Assembly: GCA_038326325.1 (NCBI GenBank)
Contig: JBBQJW010000007.1
Coordinates: forward strand, 62,001-126,000
DNA: 64,000 bases
DNA from: UBA10324 sp038326325
GTDB taxonomy: Bacteria; Bacteroidota; Bacteroidia; Chitinophagales; UBA10324
Direction: 5' to 3'
The notes under the pieces were generated by a model. That model saw only the letters and a program-made list of their open reading frames with translations, was not told the DNA's origin and did not search any database. The translations under genes were made by a program, and so were the position numbers. Positions 38,011 to 47,313 of this stretch are shown here, one piece after another; position 1 is the stretch's first letter, and each line of letters opens with the position of its first letter.

Positions 38011-39483
38011 TTACTTCTTTACAGATTTCAAGATAGTTATACTTCCATCTTGCATTTTCACTTTTACAAAATAAACTCCGGAGATTAGTGATTTGATATT
38101 TACCTGCTGGTTTGGTTTTGTTTGTTTTAATTTTATGACTGTTACACCCAGCGCATTTGTTATATCAATTTCTTTGGGTGCTATTCCATTTAAAATTTCA
38201 ATAGTTAATTCATCCTGTGCAGGATTGGGATAAATTCTTATAATGCTTTTTTGATTTATTTCTACTGTTACACTATTTAAAGTATCACAAGCACTTCCTT
38301 CTAATGACCCAAGAGAATAATTGATTGTGTTTGGCAATCCACCAATCACTCTTTTTCCACCTAATGATATTGTGTCTATAATTACATGGCAATTAATTCC
38401 CTTATTATTCGGACTGTCAATTAAACAAAGATGAGTTTGATGCACCGAATAAAAACTATTTGGAACTGTGCTATAAACATTTGTAAAATAAATCCTATTA
38501 TCAATTCCGAGCAACTGAGCACCAATGATATAGTTTGAATATGAATTATTCCAAATTGTATCCTTAGTTGAAATGATATTTGACGAATCTAAATCATATT
38601 GATACAATCTTTTCTTATCGGAAACATATATTTTATGTCCATCTGGTGAAAAGGAGCATCCATAAAGGAGTCTATTATTATTGTAGGGATAGGGGGATGA
38701 ACTTAAATCAACCATACTAGTGAATTCGCCAGAGCATCTGTCAAAATCAAATAGTTTTAGAATTCCAACATCATTAACAACAAGATACTTATTTCCCAGA
38801 GGAGAAAATACACTTTGACCAATTCCTCCATAATACTGGTCATCCAATGAATTTCCTATTGTTTGAAATATAGGGCCTATTATAGAATCCGGTGTAACAA
38901 GAAATTTAATAAAAGTCTGTGACAGTCCTTTATGGGTAATCAACCAGTAATCTCTACCATTTCCATGTTTTATTGCTGTAAATTGTTCGCAGAATAAAGT
39001 ATCGATGTAAATAAATCTGTTCTTCTCAATTACTTTCCCAAACCCACCATTTTGGTTCATATCAATTACAGAAACTGCTAAAGTTGAATCATAAAGTGTT
39101 GCTAATGAAAATAAATAATATAATCCAGGTTGTTCAGGATATGGTATTACTAAAGCGCCTTGTGAAAATCCACTCACCACCCAATCACTACCAATAGGCA
39201 TAACAGGATGAGGTTTAATTCCAAACCCGTTTTCCATTGTGTCATTATTCCTATTCCAGACAGTTTGGCTTTGAGTATAGAAAAGTAAATTGCCAAGAGA
39301 ATCAGAAATAGAAGCACTACTCTTATAACTTCTCATTTTGCTGGTAAGAATGGGAACAACTCCTGAAGTTGTAAACTTCAAAGCACACGAATCTCCAAAA
39401 TACCAATTGGCATTTTCTAATTGCGCAAAGGAAAAATTCACCACACAACAAAAAAATAAAAGCGCAGTGAGAAATTTTTTCAT
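38011..39483 (-). CDS. Secreted protein with type A T9SS sorting domain
   Basis: 490 aa from the ATG at 39483 (MKKFLTALLFFCCVVNFSFAQ), which gives a proper signal peptide. The middle (about residues 25-400) is a beta-propeller-like region with WYFGDSCALKFTTSG at the start and repeated SFSPDGHKIYVSD-type blades. This start is typical of Bacteroidota proteins that end in a sorting tag. The last 75 residues form the Por secretion tail: IRIYPNPAQDELTIEI, a central GVTVIKLKQ and SGVYFVKVKMQDGSITILKSVKK. It overlaps nothing, lying 10 bp before the enoyl-CoA hydratase end. Function beyond secretion is unknown. Confidence 0.9.
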   Translation of the reverse strand: MKKFLTALLFFCCVVNFSFAQLENANWYFGDSCALKFTTSGVVPILTSKMRSYKSSASISDSLGNLLFYTQSQTVWNRNNDTMENGFGIKPHPVMPIGSDWVVSGFSQGALVIPYPEQPGLYYLFSLATLYDSTLAVSVIDMNQNGGFGKVIEKNRFIYIDTLFCEQFTAIKHGNGRDYWLITHKGLSQTFIKFLVTPDSIIGPIFQTIGNSLDDQYYGGIGQSVFSPLGNKYLVVNDVGILKLFDFDRCSGEFTSMVDLSSSPYPYNNNRLLYGCSFSPDGHKIYVSDKKRLYQYDLDSSNIISTKDTIWNNSYSNYIIGAQLLGIDNRIYFTNVYSTVPNSFYSVHQTHLCLIDSPNNKGINCHVIIDTISLGGKRVIGGLPNTINYSLGSLEGSACDTLNSVTVEINQKSIIRIYPNPAQDELTIEILNGIAPKEIDITNALGVTVIKLKQTKPNQQVNIKSLISGVYFVKVKMQDGSITILKSVKK

Positions 39484-39493
39484 GGGGTGAGTT

Positions 39494-40276
39494 TTATTCG
39501 CCTTTAAACGCCGGCTTGCGCTTTTCAATAAAAGCTGTTACACCTTCTTTATTATCAAAACTGTTCCCTGCAATTTCCTGACAGTAGCTTTCGTATTCGA
39601 GCATTGATTCTAAATCAGAATTGAAAGAACGATTTAGCATTTTCTTTATCAATCCAATTGCTTTTGTCGGAGCTGTTGAATAATAATCTGTGAATTTTTT
39701 TACTTCGCTATCTAAGTCTTCAGCTTTCACCACGCGATTTATCATCCCCATTTGCAATGCTTCCTGCGCGGAAATTTTTGTTCCCATGCTGGAATATTCA
39801 AATGCTCTTGCCAGCCCAACTACTCTTGGCAAAAAGAAAGATGAACCCGAATCAGGAACCAAACCAACATTGATAAATACTTCAATGAGTGTTACACTGT
39901 CAGTTGCTACAATCACATCACATGCAAGGGCGAGCGAACAACCTGCTCCTGCTGCAACTCCATTAATGCGACCAACAATTGGTTTTGGCATTTTGCGCAT
40001 GGCACGAATAATTGGGTTGTAACGCTTCTCTAATGATTCTTTAAAACTTCTGTTACCGGCTGCTGCTGCAGCTTTTAAATCCTGACCGGAACAAAATGCT
40101 TTTCCAGCACCGGTGAGAACAACTACTCGCACTTCTTTATTCTTCTCCACTTCTTTCAATGCATCCTGTAATTCATAACTCATTTCATCATTGAATGCAT
40201 TATATACATCAGGGCGATTGAGTGTAACAGTTCCAACTCCATCTTTTATTTCAAGTAGTAAATTATTGAATGGCAT
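39494..40276 (-). CDS. Enoyl-CoA hydratase/isomerase (PaaG-like)
   Basis: Crotonase-fold enzyme of 260 aa. Oxyanion-hole regions are visible in GKAFCSGQDLKAAAAAG (about residues 58-75) and in NGVAAGAGCSLALACDVIVA (about 105-125). The second catalytic region reads EVFINVGLVPDSGSSFFLPR, with an Asp where hydratases keep a Glu in the same stretch; this V-P-D-S-G pattern is that of PaaG (oxepin-CoA-forming isomerase) and relatives. No other phenylacetate genes are close, so a role in phenylacetate breakdown is only a possibility. It lies upstream of the type A sorting protein on the same strand. Confidence 0.88.
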   Translation of the reverse strand: MPFNNLLLEIKDGVGTVTLNRPDVYNAFNDEMSYELQDALKEVEKNKEVRVVVLTGAGKAFCSGQDLKAAAAAGNRSFKESLEKRYNPIIRAMRKMPKPIVGRINGVAAGAGCSLALACDVIVATDSVTLIEVFINVGLVPDSGSSFFLPRVVGLARAFEYSSMGTKISAQEALQMGMINRVVKAEDLDSEVKKFTDYYSTAPTKAIGLIKKMLNRSFNSDLESMLEYESYCQEIAGNSFDNKEGVTAFIEKRKPAFKGE

Positions 40277-40340
40277 GAGAGAAAAATTTTATTGTGGTCG
40301 AAAATAATAGGTAATGAATTTATTTATACAATGAGAGTAA

Positions 40341-40946
40341 TTACAAAAATTTAAATGCAACAACCTGCGCCATAAAACCAACAAAGTAACCGAGATAAAC
40401 ATCGGAATCTTTATGTGCATTTAAAATCAATCTGCTGGTACCGACAATTCCTGCAATGATGGCAACTATCATCAACGAGAAAATTAAATCATGCGCTGAA
40501 AAAACTGCATTGCCGAAAGCGAGACCAATTAACGCACCCATGCCTGTTGCATGTAAACTGATTTTGCGAAAAAGGTTTATGATAGATGCAACACTTGCTG
40601 ATAAACAAGCGCCAAGCATAATCACACTAAGCAAAGTTGGATCGCCACTTTTCCGGAAAACCATAAATGTCCAGATGTAAAACATAAGTGTTGCTATGTA
40701 AGGTGCAATGCGCTCCTTCGCATCATCCATTGTAAAAGATTTTATAAATCCGAGTTGTCGCAACAACAAAATTGTAAAAACAGGAAACAGAAATGTGTTC
40801 AGAAAAACTTTAATGATGGGTATCCAAGTATATGAACCATAGTTGCCGAACAAAAATGGATTGGTATAAATCACCAACATAAATGAATAAGTCGGAAGTA
40901 ATAACGGATGAAACGAGTAAGTAAAAAATTTCGCGGTTGTCTTCAT
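40341..40946 (-). CDS. PAP2-like membrane protein
   Basis: 201 aa with about six TM helices and PAP2-superfamily remnants: KISLHATGMGALIG (the SGHAT-like motif in altered form) and SRLILNAHKDSDVYLGYFVGF (the SR...H...D motif). It could act on a lipid phosphate or pyrophosphate, but the first KxxxxxxRP motif is not evident (KERIAP stands in its place), so activity is uncertain. Its ATG overlaps the stop of rpoN by one base, so the two are translationally coupled. Confidence 0.78.
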   Translation of the reverse strand: MKTTAKFFTYSFHPLLLPTYSFMLVIYTNPFLFGNYGSYTWIPIIKVFLNTFLFPVFTILLLRQLGFIKSFTMDDAKERIAPYIATLMFYIWTFMVFRKSGDPTLLSVIMLGACLSASVASIINLFRKISLHATGMGALIGLAFGNAVFSAHDLIFSLMIVAIIAGIVGTSRLILNAHKDSDVYLGYFVGFMAQVVAFKFL

Positions 40947-42487
40947 TACAACTCTCTGCGCAATCGCGCAACCGGAATATTTAATTGCTCACGATATTTT
41001 GCAACAGTGCGACGGGCGATGTTGTAACCTTTTTCTCTCAGCAATTCGGTTAGTCGTTCATCAGCGAGTGGTTTCTTTTTGTCTTCCAACTCAATCAGGT
41101 CGCTCAATATTTTTTTCACTTCGCGTGTACTTACTTCTTCACCACTGTCGGTGCTTAGTGATTCGCTGAAAAAGAATTTCAATTTGTAAGTTGCAAATTC
41201 TGTTTGCACATACTTGCTGTTTGCAACGCGACTAATAGTTGAAATATCCATTCCAATTCTTTCAGCAATATCTTTTAAAATCATCGGGCGCATTTGTGTT
41301 TCATCACCCGTGAGTAAAAATTCATACTGGTATTCCATAATGGTGTGCATCACCGAATAAAGTGTATTGTATCGTTGTGTAATAGCATCAATAAACCATT
41401 TTGCCGAATCCATTTTCTGCTTGATGAAGATGAGCGCCTCCTTCGATTTTTTATCGTTGCTCTTTTTATAATCCTTCATCATCGCTTTGAACGCATTGCT
41501 GATTCGCAACTCAGGAATGTTCATGTTGTGAAGCGTGATTTCTAATTTTCCTTCGTTGTTCGTGATAAAAAAATCAGGGACAATAAAAGCTTCAGCATTT
41601 GCACTGCCTGCAAAAGCGCTTCCTGGCTTTGGGTTGAGATGAATAATTTCATTCATCACGAGTTTGAATTTTGCATCGTCAATTTCCAAACCCTTCTGCA
41701 ATTTGTCGTAGTGTTTTTTTACAAACTCATCAAAATATTTTGTGATTACTTCAATAGCAAGTTTATCAATTTCTGTATGAGTCTCTGCCTGTTTTCTTTT
41801 CAACTGTAACAGTAAGCACTCACTCAGGTTTCGTGCGCCCACACCGGCAGGTTCCAGTTGCTGAACAATTTTCAACAACTCTTCTAACTTTTCAAAAGTA
41901 GTATTTATGTTTTGCGAGAAACTTAAATCATCCACCATCGCATCAATCGGACGGCGCAGATATCCATCTTCATCAATACTACCAATGAGGTAATGAATCA
42001 ATTCTAAATCTTCTTCTTGCAACTCAAGTAAACCTGCCTGCTCTTCTAAATATTCATGAAAACTTCTTTGCACAGGAATAGGAACTCCTTGCTTTTCTTC
42101 ATCTTCTGAATAACCATCACCGCGGGTGCTGTAATCTGCCACCTCATCTTCATCCATGTAATCGGTGATATCAACTTCATTATCAACTGTTGTATCAGTG
42201 ATATCGTCAATGGTATCATCATCAATGACATCATCCTTTTCCGTTATTTCATCAGGGTCTGTTACAGGTTCATCTATTGTATCATCAGGCACATCATCTT
42301 CGTTGTTTACTGATTCTTTTTCGTCGGGCTCTTCTGTCATTCCTTCTTCGAGGGCAGGATTTGCTTCCAACTCTTCCTTGATTCGCTCTTCGAGATTGGC
42401 TGCAGGTATCTGTAACAGTTTCATTAGTTGAATCTGTTGCGGCGACATTCGTAAGAGCATCTTCTGATGCATTCCTTGTTTAAGCAT
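40946..42487 (-). CDS. rpoN: RNA polymerase sigma-54 factor
   Basis: Directs polymerase to -24/-12 promoters that need enhancer-binding ATPases. Region I is at the N-terminus (MLKQGMHQKMLLRMSPQQIQLMKLLQIPAANLEERIKEELEANPALEE), followed by an exceptionally acidic region II (about residues 47-135, rich in D and E with DDDTIDDITD), the core-binding region (LLELQEEDLELIHYLIGSIDEDGYLRR), the HTH (RIGMDISTISRVANSKYVQTE) and the C-terminal RpoN box ARRTVAKYREQLNIP. The 513-aa length is normal. A TATTTTTG box ends 20 nt upstream of the ATG (minus strand, 42508-42515). It is coupled to the PAP2-like gene. Confidence 0.97.
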   Translation of the reverse strand: MLKQGMHQKMLLRMSPQQIQLMKLLQIPAANLEERIKEELEANPALEEGMTEEPDEKESVNNEDDVPDDTIDEPVTDPDEITEKDDVIDDDTIDDITDTTVDNEVDITDYMDEDEVADYSTRGDGYSEDEEKQGVPIPVQRSFHEYLEEQAGLLELQEEDLELIHYLIGSIDEDGYLRRPIDAMVDDLSFSQNINTTFEKLEELLKIVQQLEPAGVGARNLSECLLLQLKRKQAETHTEIDKLAIEVITKYFDEFVKKHYDKLQKGLEIDDAKFKLVMNEIIHLNPKPGSAFAGSANAEAFIVPDFFITNNEGKLEITLHNMNIPELRISNAFKAMMKDYKKSNDKKSKEALIFIKQKMDSAKWFIDAITQRYNTLYSVMHTIMEYQYEFLLTGDETQMRPMILKDIAERIGMDISTISRVANSKYVQTEFATYKLKFFFSESLSTDSGEEVSTREVKKILSDLIELEDKKKPLADERLTELLREKGYNIARRTVAKYREQLNIPVARLRREL

Positions 42488-42602
42488 ACTGTCGGTTTAT
42501 CACTCGCCAAAAATAGAATTCAGAAGCCAAGAGTTTATGTTTTGGTAATAATGTTAACAGAAAGAATTGAAAATAAATTTTCAATAACTTCATTTGCAAA
42601 CT

Positions 42603-44459
42603 ATGTTCAAATGGTTAGCTTTTGCCTTTAACTTCATAATTGTTTTTTTCATTCTCTTCTGGATTGAGCGAAGTATTTTTCTATTGTATTTCTTTCACAA
42701 GTCATCAATGCTACCTGTTTCAGATATTATCGGAGTTTTAATTCATGGCTTCTCGCTTGACTTGTCGTTGTCGTGTTATTTGTTAATACTTCCATTGCTT
42801 GTATTCCTGCTTCAACAACTTTCAGGAATAAGAATGATGAATCTTTTTCTGAAAATTTATTTCGTAATTATTTTTTTCATTGTTGGATTATTGTTCGTTG
42901 GCGATTTAGGTATTTACGAAAACTGGAGCAGCAAACTGAATGTGCGCGCAATACAGAATATTCTTCATCCGGCAGAAATGCTTGCATCATCTGAAGCATC
43001 TCCGGTTTGGTTGTATGTGTTACTGATTATTGCTCATGTGATTTACGGATGGTTTGCTGCAAAATATTTGAGTAGAAGAAAATCTGTTACAGTTGTTGAA
43101 GGAAAGAAATGGCTGAATCTTCCAATTTTTTTATTGATTGGAGGTTTTGCTTTTTTAGGAATACGCGGCGGATGGAGAGTTGCACCTGTGAATGAAAGCA
43201 GCGCATATTTCTCTCAAAACATTTTTGCGAATCACGCAGCTATTAACACAACATGGTATGCTATTCAGTCAGTCATTAACAGTAAAAAATATAGTCAGAA
43301 CAATCCGTTTCACCGAATGACTGAACAACGGGCAGAAGACCTTGTAAAGAGTTTAACAGTTCAACAAAAAGATTCCGCTGTTTCACTTTTTAAAATCAAA
43401 CATCCTAACATTGTTTTTATTCAGCTCGAAGGATTTGGTGCTGATGTAGTGGAAGGAATTGGTGGTCGTGCTGGTTTAACTCCACAATTAGCAAAACTGA
43501 TTAATGGAGGATTGCTCTTCGAAAATATTTATGCAAGTGGTTTCAGAACCGACCAAGGATTGGTTGCTATTCTCTCTGCTTTTCCTGCTCAACCGAATGT
43601 TTCTATAATCTGGAATGTAGAAAAGCAGGAAAAACTTCCGACTGTTACACAACACCTGAATTCAACCGGCTATCATTCAATGATTATATATGGAGGTGAT
43701 ATTAGTTACAGCAACTTTAAAGCGTATGCTTACACAAATAAATTTCAGAAAATAATTTCGCAAGATGATTTTCCTATTCTTTCTAAAACCACTAAATGGG
43801 GAGTGGACGACGGTAAAATGCTTGAGAAAGCAGTTGGCGAAATCGGAAAACTTCCGACTCCATTTTTTTCATACCTGATAACGCTTACCTCTCATGAACC
43901 ATATGATATTCCGGAAGCGCAGCATTTTACGGGTGAGGGCGATGCGTCAAAATTTATGAGTTCGATATTTTATGTTGATGAACAAATCGGGAAATTTATT
44001 CGTGCAGCAGAGAAACAACCATGGTATGATAATACTGTTTTTGTTTTTTGTGCCGACCACGGTCATCGCTATCCTTACAACAGAGAAATATTGATGCCGC
44101 GGGTCCATCATATTCCATTTATCATTTATGGCAAAGCATTAAAAGAAGAATTTAAAGGAATGAGATTAAAACCGTATGGTTCACAAACCGATATTGCATC
44201 TACACTGTTACACCAACTAGGAATTTCATCTGATGATTTTAAATGGAGTAATGATTTATTAAATCCCAACAGAAGAAACTTTGCTTACTATTCCTTCGAT
44301 GATGGTTTCGGTTGGGTTAGTTCAGACGATACCATTTCTGCTAACAACAATCCTGTACAAATAATTTTCCCTGATAATTCTACTCCGAAAGAACATCAGT
44401 GTATTGATACAGCAGAAGCGTATTTACAATTGTTATATGATGCCTACCTGAAATATTGA
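42603..44459 (+). CDS. LTA synthase-like sulfatase-family membrane phosphotransferase
   Basis: 618 aa. Five TM helices (about residues 1-190), then an extracytoplasmic alkaline-phosphatase-fold domain: metal-binding HPNIVFIQLEGFGAD, the nucleophile Thr in SGFRTDQGLVAILSAFP, WGVDDGKMLEKAV, and the metal ligands in FVFCADHGHRYPYNR. In this family the enzyme moves phosphoglycerol or phosphoethanolamine from a lipid to a glycan or lipid A. With no Gram-positive teichoic acid here, decoration of LPS or a periplasmic glycan is likely. The ATG at 42603 is used; a TTG opens the frame three codons earlier. A near -7 box (TTCATTTG) ends 6 nt before the ATG. Confidence 0.9.
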   Translation: MFKWLAFAFNFIIVFFILFWIERSIFLLYFFHKSSMLPVSDIIGVLIHGFSLDLSLSCYLLILPLLVFLLQQLSGIRMMNLFLKIYFVIIFFIVGLLFVGDLGIYENWSSKLNVRAIQNILHPAEMLASSEASPVWLYVLLIIAHVIYGWFAAKYLSRRKSVTVVEGKKWLNLPIFLLIGGFAFLGIRGGWRVAPVNESSAYFSQNIFANHAAINTTWYAIQSVINSKKYSQNNPFHRMTEQRAEDLVKSLTVQQKDSAVSLFKIKHPNIVFIQLEGFGADVVEGIGGRAGLTPQLAKLINGGLLFENIYASGFRTDQGLVAILSAFPAQPNVSIIWNVEKQEKLPTVTQHLNSTGYHSMIIYGGDISYSNFKAYAYTNKFQKIISQDDFPILSKTTKWGVDDGKMLEKAVGEIGKLPTPFFSYLITLTSHEPYDIPEAQHFTGEGDASKFMSSIFYVDEQIGKFIRAAEKQPWYDNTVFVFCADHGHRYPYNREILMPRVHHIPFIIYGKALKEEFKGMRLKPYGSQTDIASTLLHQLGISSDDFKWSNDLLNPNRRNFAYYSFDDGFGWVSSDDTISANNNPVQIIFPDNSTPKEHQCIDTAEAYLQLLYDAYLKY

Positions 44460-44534
44460 AGTTGTAATTTGTCAATGTAGAATTGTGAATTTGTAATTCT
44501 CAATTTTTACAATTCAAGATTAACCATTCACTAT

Positions 44535-44542
44535 TACTTTCG
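44535..44542 (+). promoter_or_regulatory. Putative -7 box of asnS
   Basis: TACTTTCG, one base off TAnnTTTG and identical to the boxes before the pagL-like gene and pdxH. It ends 23 nt before the asnS ATG. Confidence 0.4.
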
Positions 44543-44565
44543 TGCACTAACTTTTTAAAATCAAT

Positions 44566-46089
44566 ATGACATCAATCTACATTAAAGACCTCGCGAAGTA
44601 TGAAGGTCAGGAAGTGCAGTTGCAGGGATGGGTTTATAACAAACGCTCAGGGAAGGGATTATTTTTTATTGTGTTGCGCGACGGCTTCGGTTATTGCCAA
44701 TGTGTAGTAGATGAAAAGAGTGTTACACCTGAAACCTTTGAAGCCGCAAAAAATCTGACACAGGAAAGTTCATTCTCCCTCACGGGGAAAGTGGTGAAGG
44801 ACGAAAGACAAATGGGCGGATACGAAGTTCACATTAATTCAATCGAAATACTCAGCATCTCTCAGGAATTTCCAATTACGAAGAAGGAACACGGTGTTGA
44901 TTTTCTGATGGACGAGCGGCACTTGTGGCTGCGCACACAACGGCAGTGGGCGATTATGCGCATTCGCAACCAAATGATTTTTGCGATACACAATTATTTT
45001 CAGCAACACGATTTCGTGCAGATGGACGCGCCGCTTTTCACTGGTAATGCGGTGGAAGGCACGAGCACATTATTCGAAACTGATTTTTATGGTCAGCCCG
45101 CATATCTCTCGCAGAGCGGACAGTTATATGGCGAAGCAATGGCGATGGCTTTCAATAAGATTTACACTTTCGGTCCAACCTTCAGAGCCGAGAAATCGAA
45201 AACGCGTCGTCACCTTTCCGAGTTCTGGATGATAGAACCCGAAATGGCTTTTCACGATTTAGACATGAACATGGATGTGATTGAAGGCATGATGAAGTTT
45301 GTTGTGAAACAAGTGGTGGAGAAATGTGAAATGGAATTCGCGTTGATTGGAAGAGACACCACTATTCTTAAAAACATTGACCGTGTGTTTCCGCGACTTA
45401 CTTATGATGAAGCAGTAGATATTATTCAGGGGAAGAAGGATGTGAACGGAAAAAATTCTATCAAAACTCTTGAAGCTGATTTGCAGAATGTGCAAACGCG
45501 AATTGCAGAGGTGAAAAAGGAAACTGAAGACCGCGAAACGAAACTGAAAGATGCAGGAATGAAGAAAGGTGAAATCGCTTTCAACCAGAATAAAATTGAT
45601 TCACTGAAAAATGAATTGAAAGACCTGGAAGAAGACGAGCGCAACATTCCGCAATGGATTAACTCAGCGAAAAATTTTCAACGCGGTGATGATTTCGGTG
45701 GTTCTGATGAAACAGTTATCACTCGTTTGTTTGATATTCCGATAATGGTTTACAACTGGCCGCACGAAGTGAAAGCATTTTATCTGAAGCGCGATAAGAA
45801 TGCACCTCACTTAGCAAAAGGTGTTGATGTACTTGCACCTGAAGGTTACGGCGAAATTGTTGGTGGCGGCGAAAGAGAAACTGATATCACACTTCTTACT
45901 GAAAAAATTATCGAACATAAATTACCAATGGAAGCATTCGAGTGGTATCTCGATTTGCGCCGCTATGGTTCGGTGAAACACGCAGGCTTCGGGTTGGGAT
46001 TGGAAAGATTAGTTGCGTGGGTTTGCAAGTTGCCTCATGTGCGCGAGACCATTCCGTTTCCGCGGATGTATGGAAGGTTGTTTCCGTAG
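44566..46089 (+). CDS. asnS: Asparaginyl-tRNA synthetase with an internal coiled-coil insertion
   Basis: Class IIb synthetase that charges tRNA-Asn. N-terminal OB-fold anticodon domain (residues 1-120; VQLQGWVYNKRSGKGLFFIVLRDG), class II motif 1 near FVQMDAPLFTGNAVEGTSTLFE, motif 2 in TFRAEKSKTRRHLSEFWMIEPEM, and motif 3 in GFGLGLERLVAWVC near the end. Total length is 507 aa, longer than the 430-470 usual in bacteria. The extra part is about residues 290-360, a lysine/glutamate-rich stretch (TLEADLQNVQTRIAEVKKE and KIDSLKNELKDLEEDERN) predicted as coiled coil. The reading frame is continuous across it, and motifs 2 and 3 on either side are intact. Confidence 0.96.
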   Translation: MTSIYIKDLAKYEGQEVQLQGWVYNKRSGKGLFFIVLRDGFGYCQCVVDEKSVTPETFEAAKNLTQESSFSLTGKVVKDERQMGGYEVHINSIEILSISQEFPITKKEHGVDFLMDERHLWLRTQRQWAIMRIRNQMIFAIHNYFQQHDFVQMDAPLFTGNAVEGTSTLFETDFYGQPAYLSQSGQLYGEAMAMAFNKIYTFGPTFRAEKSKTRRHLSEFWMIEPEMAFHDLDMNMDVIEGMMKFVVKQVVEKCEMEFALIGRDTTILKNIDRVFPRLTYDEAVDIIQGKKDVNGKNSIKTLEADLQNVQTRIAEVKKETEDRETKLKDAGMKKGEIAFNQNKIDSLKNELKDLEEDERNIPQWINSAKNFQRGDDFGGSDETVITRLFDIPIMVYNWPHEVKAFYLKRDKNAPHLAKGVDVLAPEGYGEIVGGGERETDITLLTEKIIEHKLPMEAFEWYLDLRRYGSVKHAGFGLGLERLVAWVCKLPHVRETIPFPRMYGRLFP

Positions 46090-46214
46090 TGTAACAGAAT
46101 ATTTTCGCCACCAAACACGAAACAAAACTGTTACAGCAGTTATCTGATTTGTAAAAACAACTTCAAGAGAAAGATATGTTCAGAGATGCAGTGCTGAAGA
46201 GATGAAAAATGGAA
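46090..46214. other. Spacer with two CTGTWACAG-type sites
   Basis: The spacer after asnS holds a TGTAACA core at 46090, right after the stop codon, and a TGTTACA core at 46129 (full CTGTTACAG). No gene or clear terminator is seen. Confidence 0.5.
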
Positions 46215-46835
46215 TCAATTAATTTTTTCCCAATATATGCCTCCTATTTGATCAAACCTTAACAACCCATTTTCTTTTTGATAAAAAAATCGCCAGATAT
46301 TATTTTGAGTAGTTGCGGTGGAATCTCCAGCTATTTCGTACACGCTCCCATAATTCATTCCATTTTGTGTTAAAATAGTAATAGGTAAATTATTCGACAA
46401 GTAATAATCACGACTTATTAAAAAATTATAAGCAGCAATTACAGGAGGTTGATTGTTTGTTGAATTGGGGGTTTTAAAAACAATAAAGCGGATCTGGGTA
46501 TCACTAGTAGCTAAATAAAAGCCCATTAACTTTTTCCAATTTATAGAATATGTCTCACACGAATTATATTCTCCTGAAGGAAAATAACTCCCTCCATTGG
46601 AATAATCAGGATCAATTTTAACAATCACCGTATCAAAATCTCCTAAATTGTTTTTATAGATTAAGGTATCGTTATCAGTAAAAACAATCCATGAAAGATC
46701 ATCTTGATTAGGATAGTTATCAACGATTTCTTTAGGCAAAGAAGTTTTCTTACATCTTTTACAAGAATTATTAATAATCAATAGAGGAATAGCACAAAGG
46801 CAAACAAATAAGAACGATAACAGTCTTGATTTCAT
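46215..46835 (-). CDS. Hypothetical lipoprotein
   Basis: 206 aa from the ATG at 46835 (MKSRLLSFLFVCLCAIPLLIINNSCKRCKK), which gives a signal with lipobox NNSC; the open frame extends 11 codons further upstream. The mature protein has many aromatic and polar residues (GGSYFPSGEYNSCETYSINWKK, NNIWRFFYQKENGLLRFDQIGG) and resembles a small beta-sandwich. I do not recognise a family. It is a single gene on the minus strand between asnS and the rng/TA region. Confidence 0.6.
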   Translation of the reverse strand: MKSRLLSFLFVCLCAIPLLIINNSCKRCKKTSLPKEIVDNYPNQDDLSWIVFTDNDTLIYKNNLGDFDTVIVKIDPDYSNGGSYFPSGEYNSCETYSINWKKLMGFYLATSDTQIRFIVFKTPNSTNNQPPVIAAYNFLISRDYYLSNNLPITILTQNGMNYGSVYEIAGDSTATTQNNIWRFFYQKENGLLRFDQIGGIYWEKIN

Positions 46836-46920
46836 GAATTGAGAATATGTTCGATCAAAAATAATCATTTAACCAAACGGTTCTATTTCAATCTAAAACC
46901 TAAATTCAGAAATCTAAAAT

Positions 46921-46998
46921 CTTACTTTGCTTCCACTTCAATCTCTTCCCCATTCTTATCATAAAAATGATATTCGTTAATGGGGTTCGATTCGCTGC
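46921..46998 (-). pseudogene. Relic of the rng 3' end (last 25 codons and stop)
   Basis: These 78 bp match 47631-47708 (the present 3' end of rng) at 73 positions by eye. The relic encodes the same C-terminal residues, ending GEEIEVEAK and a stop. All five differences fall on third codon positions (including TAA versus TAG) and are synonymous. The last 49 bp (46950-46998) are identical. Similarity stops sharply at 46998/47708 and at the stop codon. It marks the old end of rng, separated from the gene by a 632-bp segment carrying a TA module. Confidence 0.85.
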
Positions 46999-47010
46999 AA
47001 AATTTTCAGG

Positions 47011-47313
47011 TCAGTGTTTATATCTGCCTCTCCAGAATTTTGGATTTCTTTTTCCATGATTGAACGCGACAACTGTAACAGTATATGTATTCACATAATA
47101 AATTATCTGATAAGGAAAGCGGTGAATGTTCGTGAGGCGCAAATCATGATGTCGCTTTTCAAATGAAAGTGGATTTCGAAGAATGGTTTCCAATGATGCT
47201 TCAAAACAACTGATTAATTCATCGCCCAATCCTTGTCGTTTATCTTCATACCACATTGCAGCTTCCAATATTTCAGTGGTCGCAATATCAAGAACACGAT
47301 AACTGTATTTCAT
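47011..47313 (-). CDS. ParE/RelE-superfamily toxin
   Basis: 100-aa toxin of a type II TA module. The sequence has the ParE/RelE fold pattern: ATTEILEAAMWYEDKRQGLGDELISCFEASLETILRNPLSFEKR (two helices with W-Y-E), then RRFPYQ-like strand region (HRFPYQIIYYVN), and a VVAFNHGKRNPKFWRGR end, where His/Lys/Arg residues of the last strand are typical. It may target gyrase (ParE) or mRNA (RelE); the sequence does not decide. It overlaps its antitoxin by 4 bp (ATGA). It lies within the segment flanked by the rng direct repeats. Confidence 0.9.
   Translation of the reverse strand: MKYSYRVLDIATTEILEAAMWYEDKRQGLGDELISCFEASLETILRNPLSFEKRHHDLRLTNIHRFPYQIIYYVNTYTVTVVAFNHGKRNPKFWRGRYKH

Noticed and set aside
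44460..44565. AT-rich inverted repeats between the LtaS-like gene and asnS
   Set aside because: The arms are short and AT-only (GAATTGT/ACAATTC) with a long loop, which is likely by chance in such a spacer.
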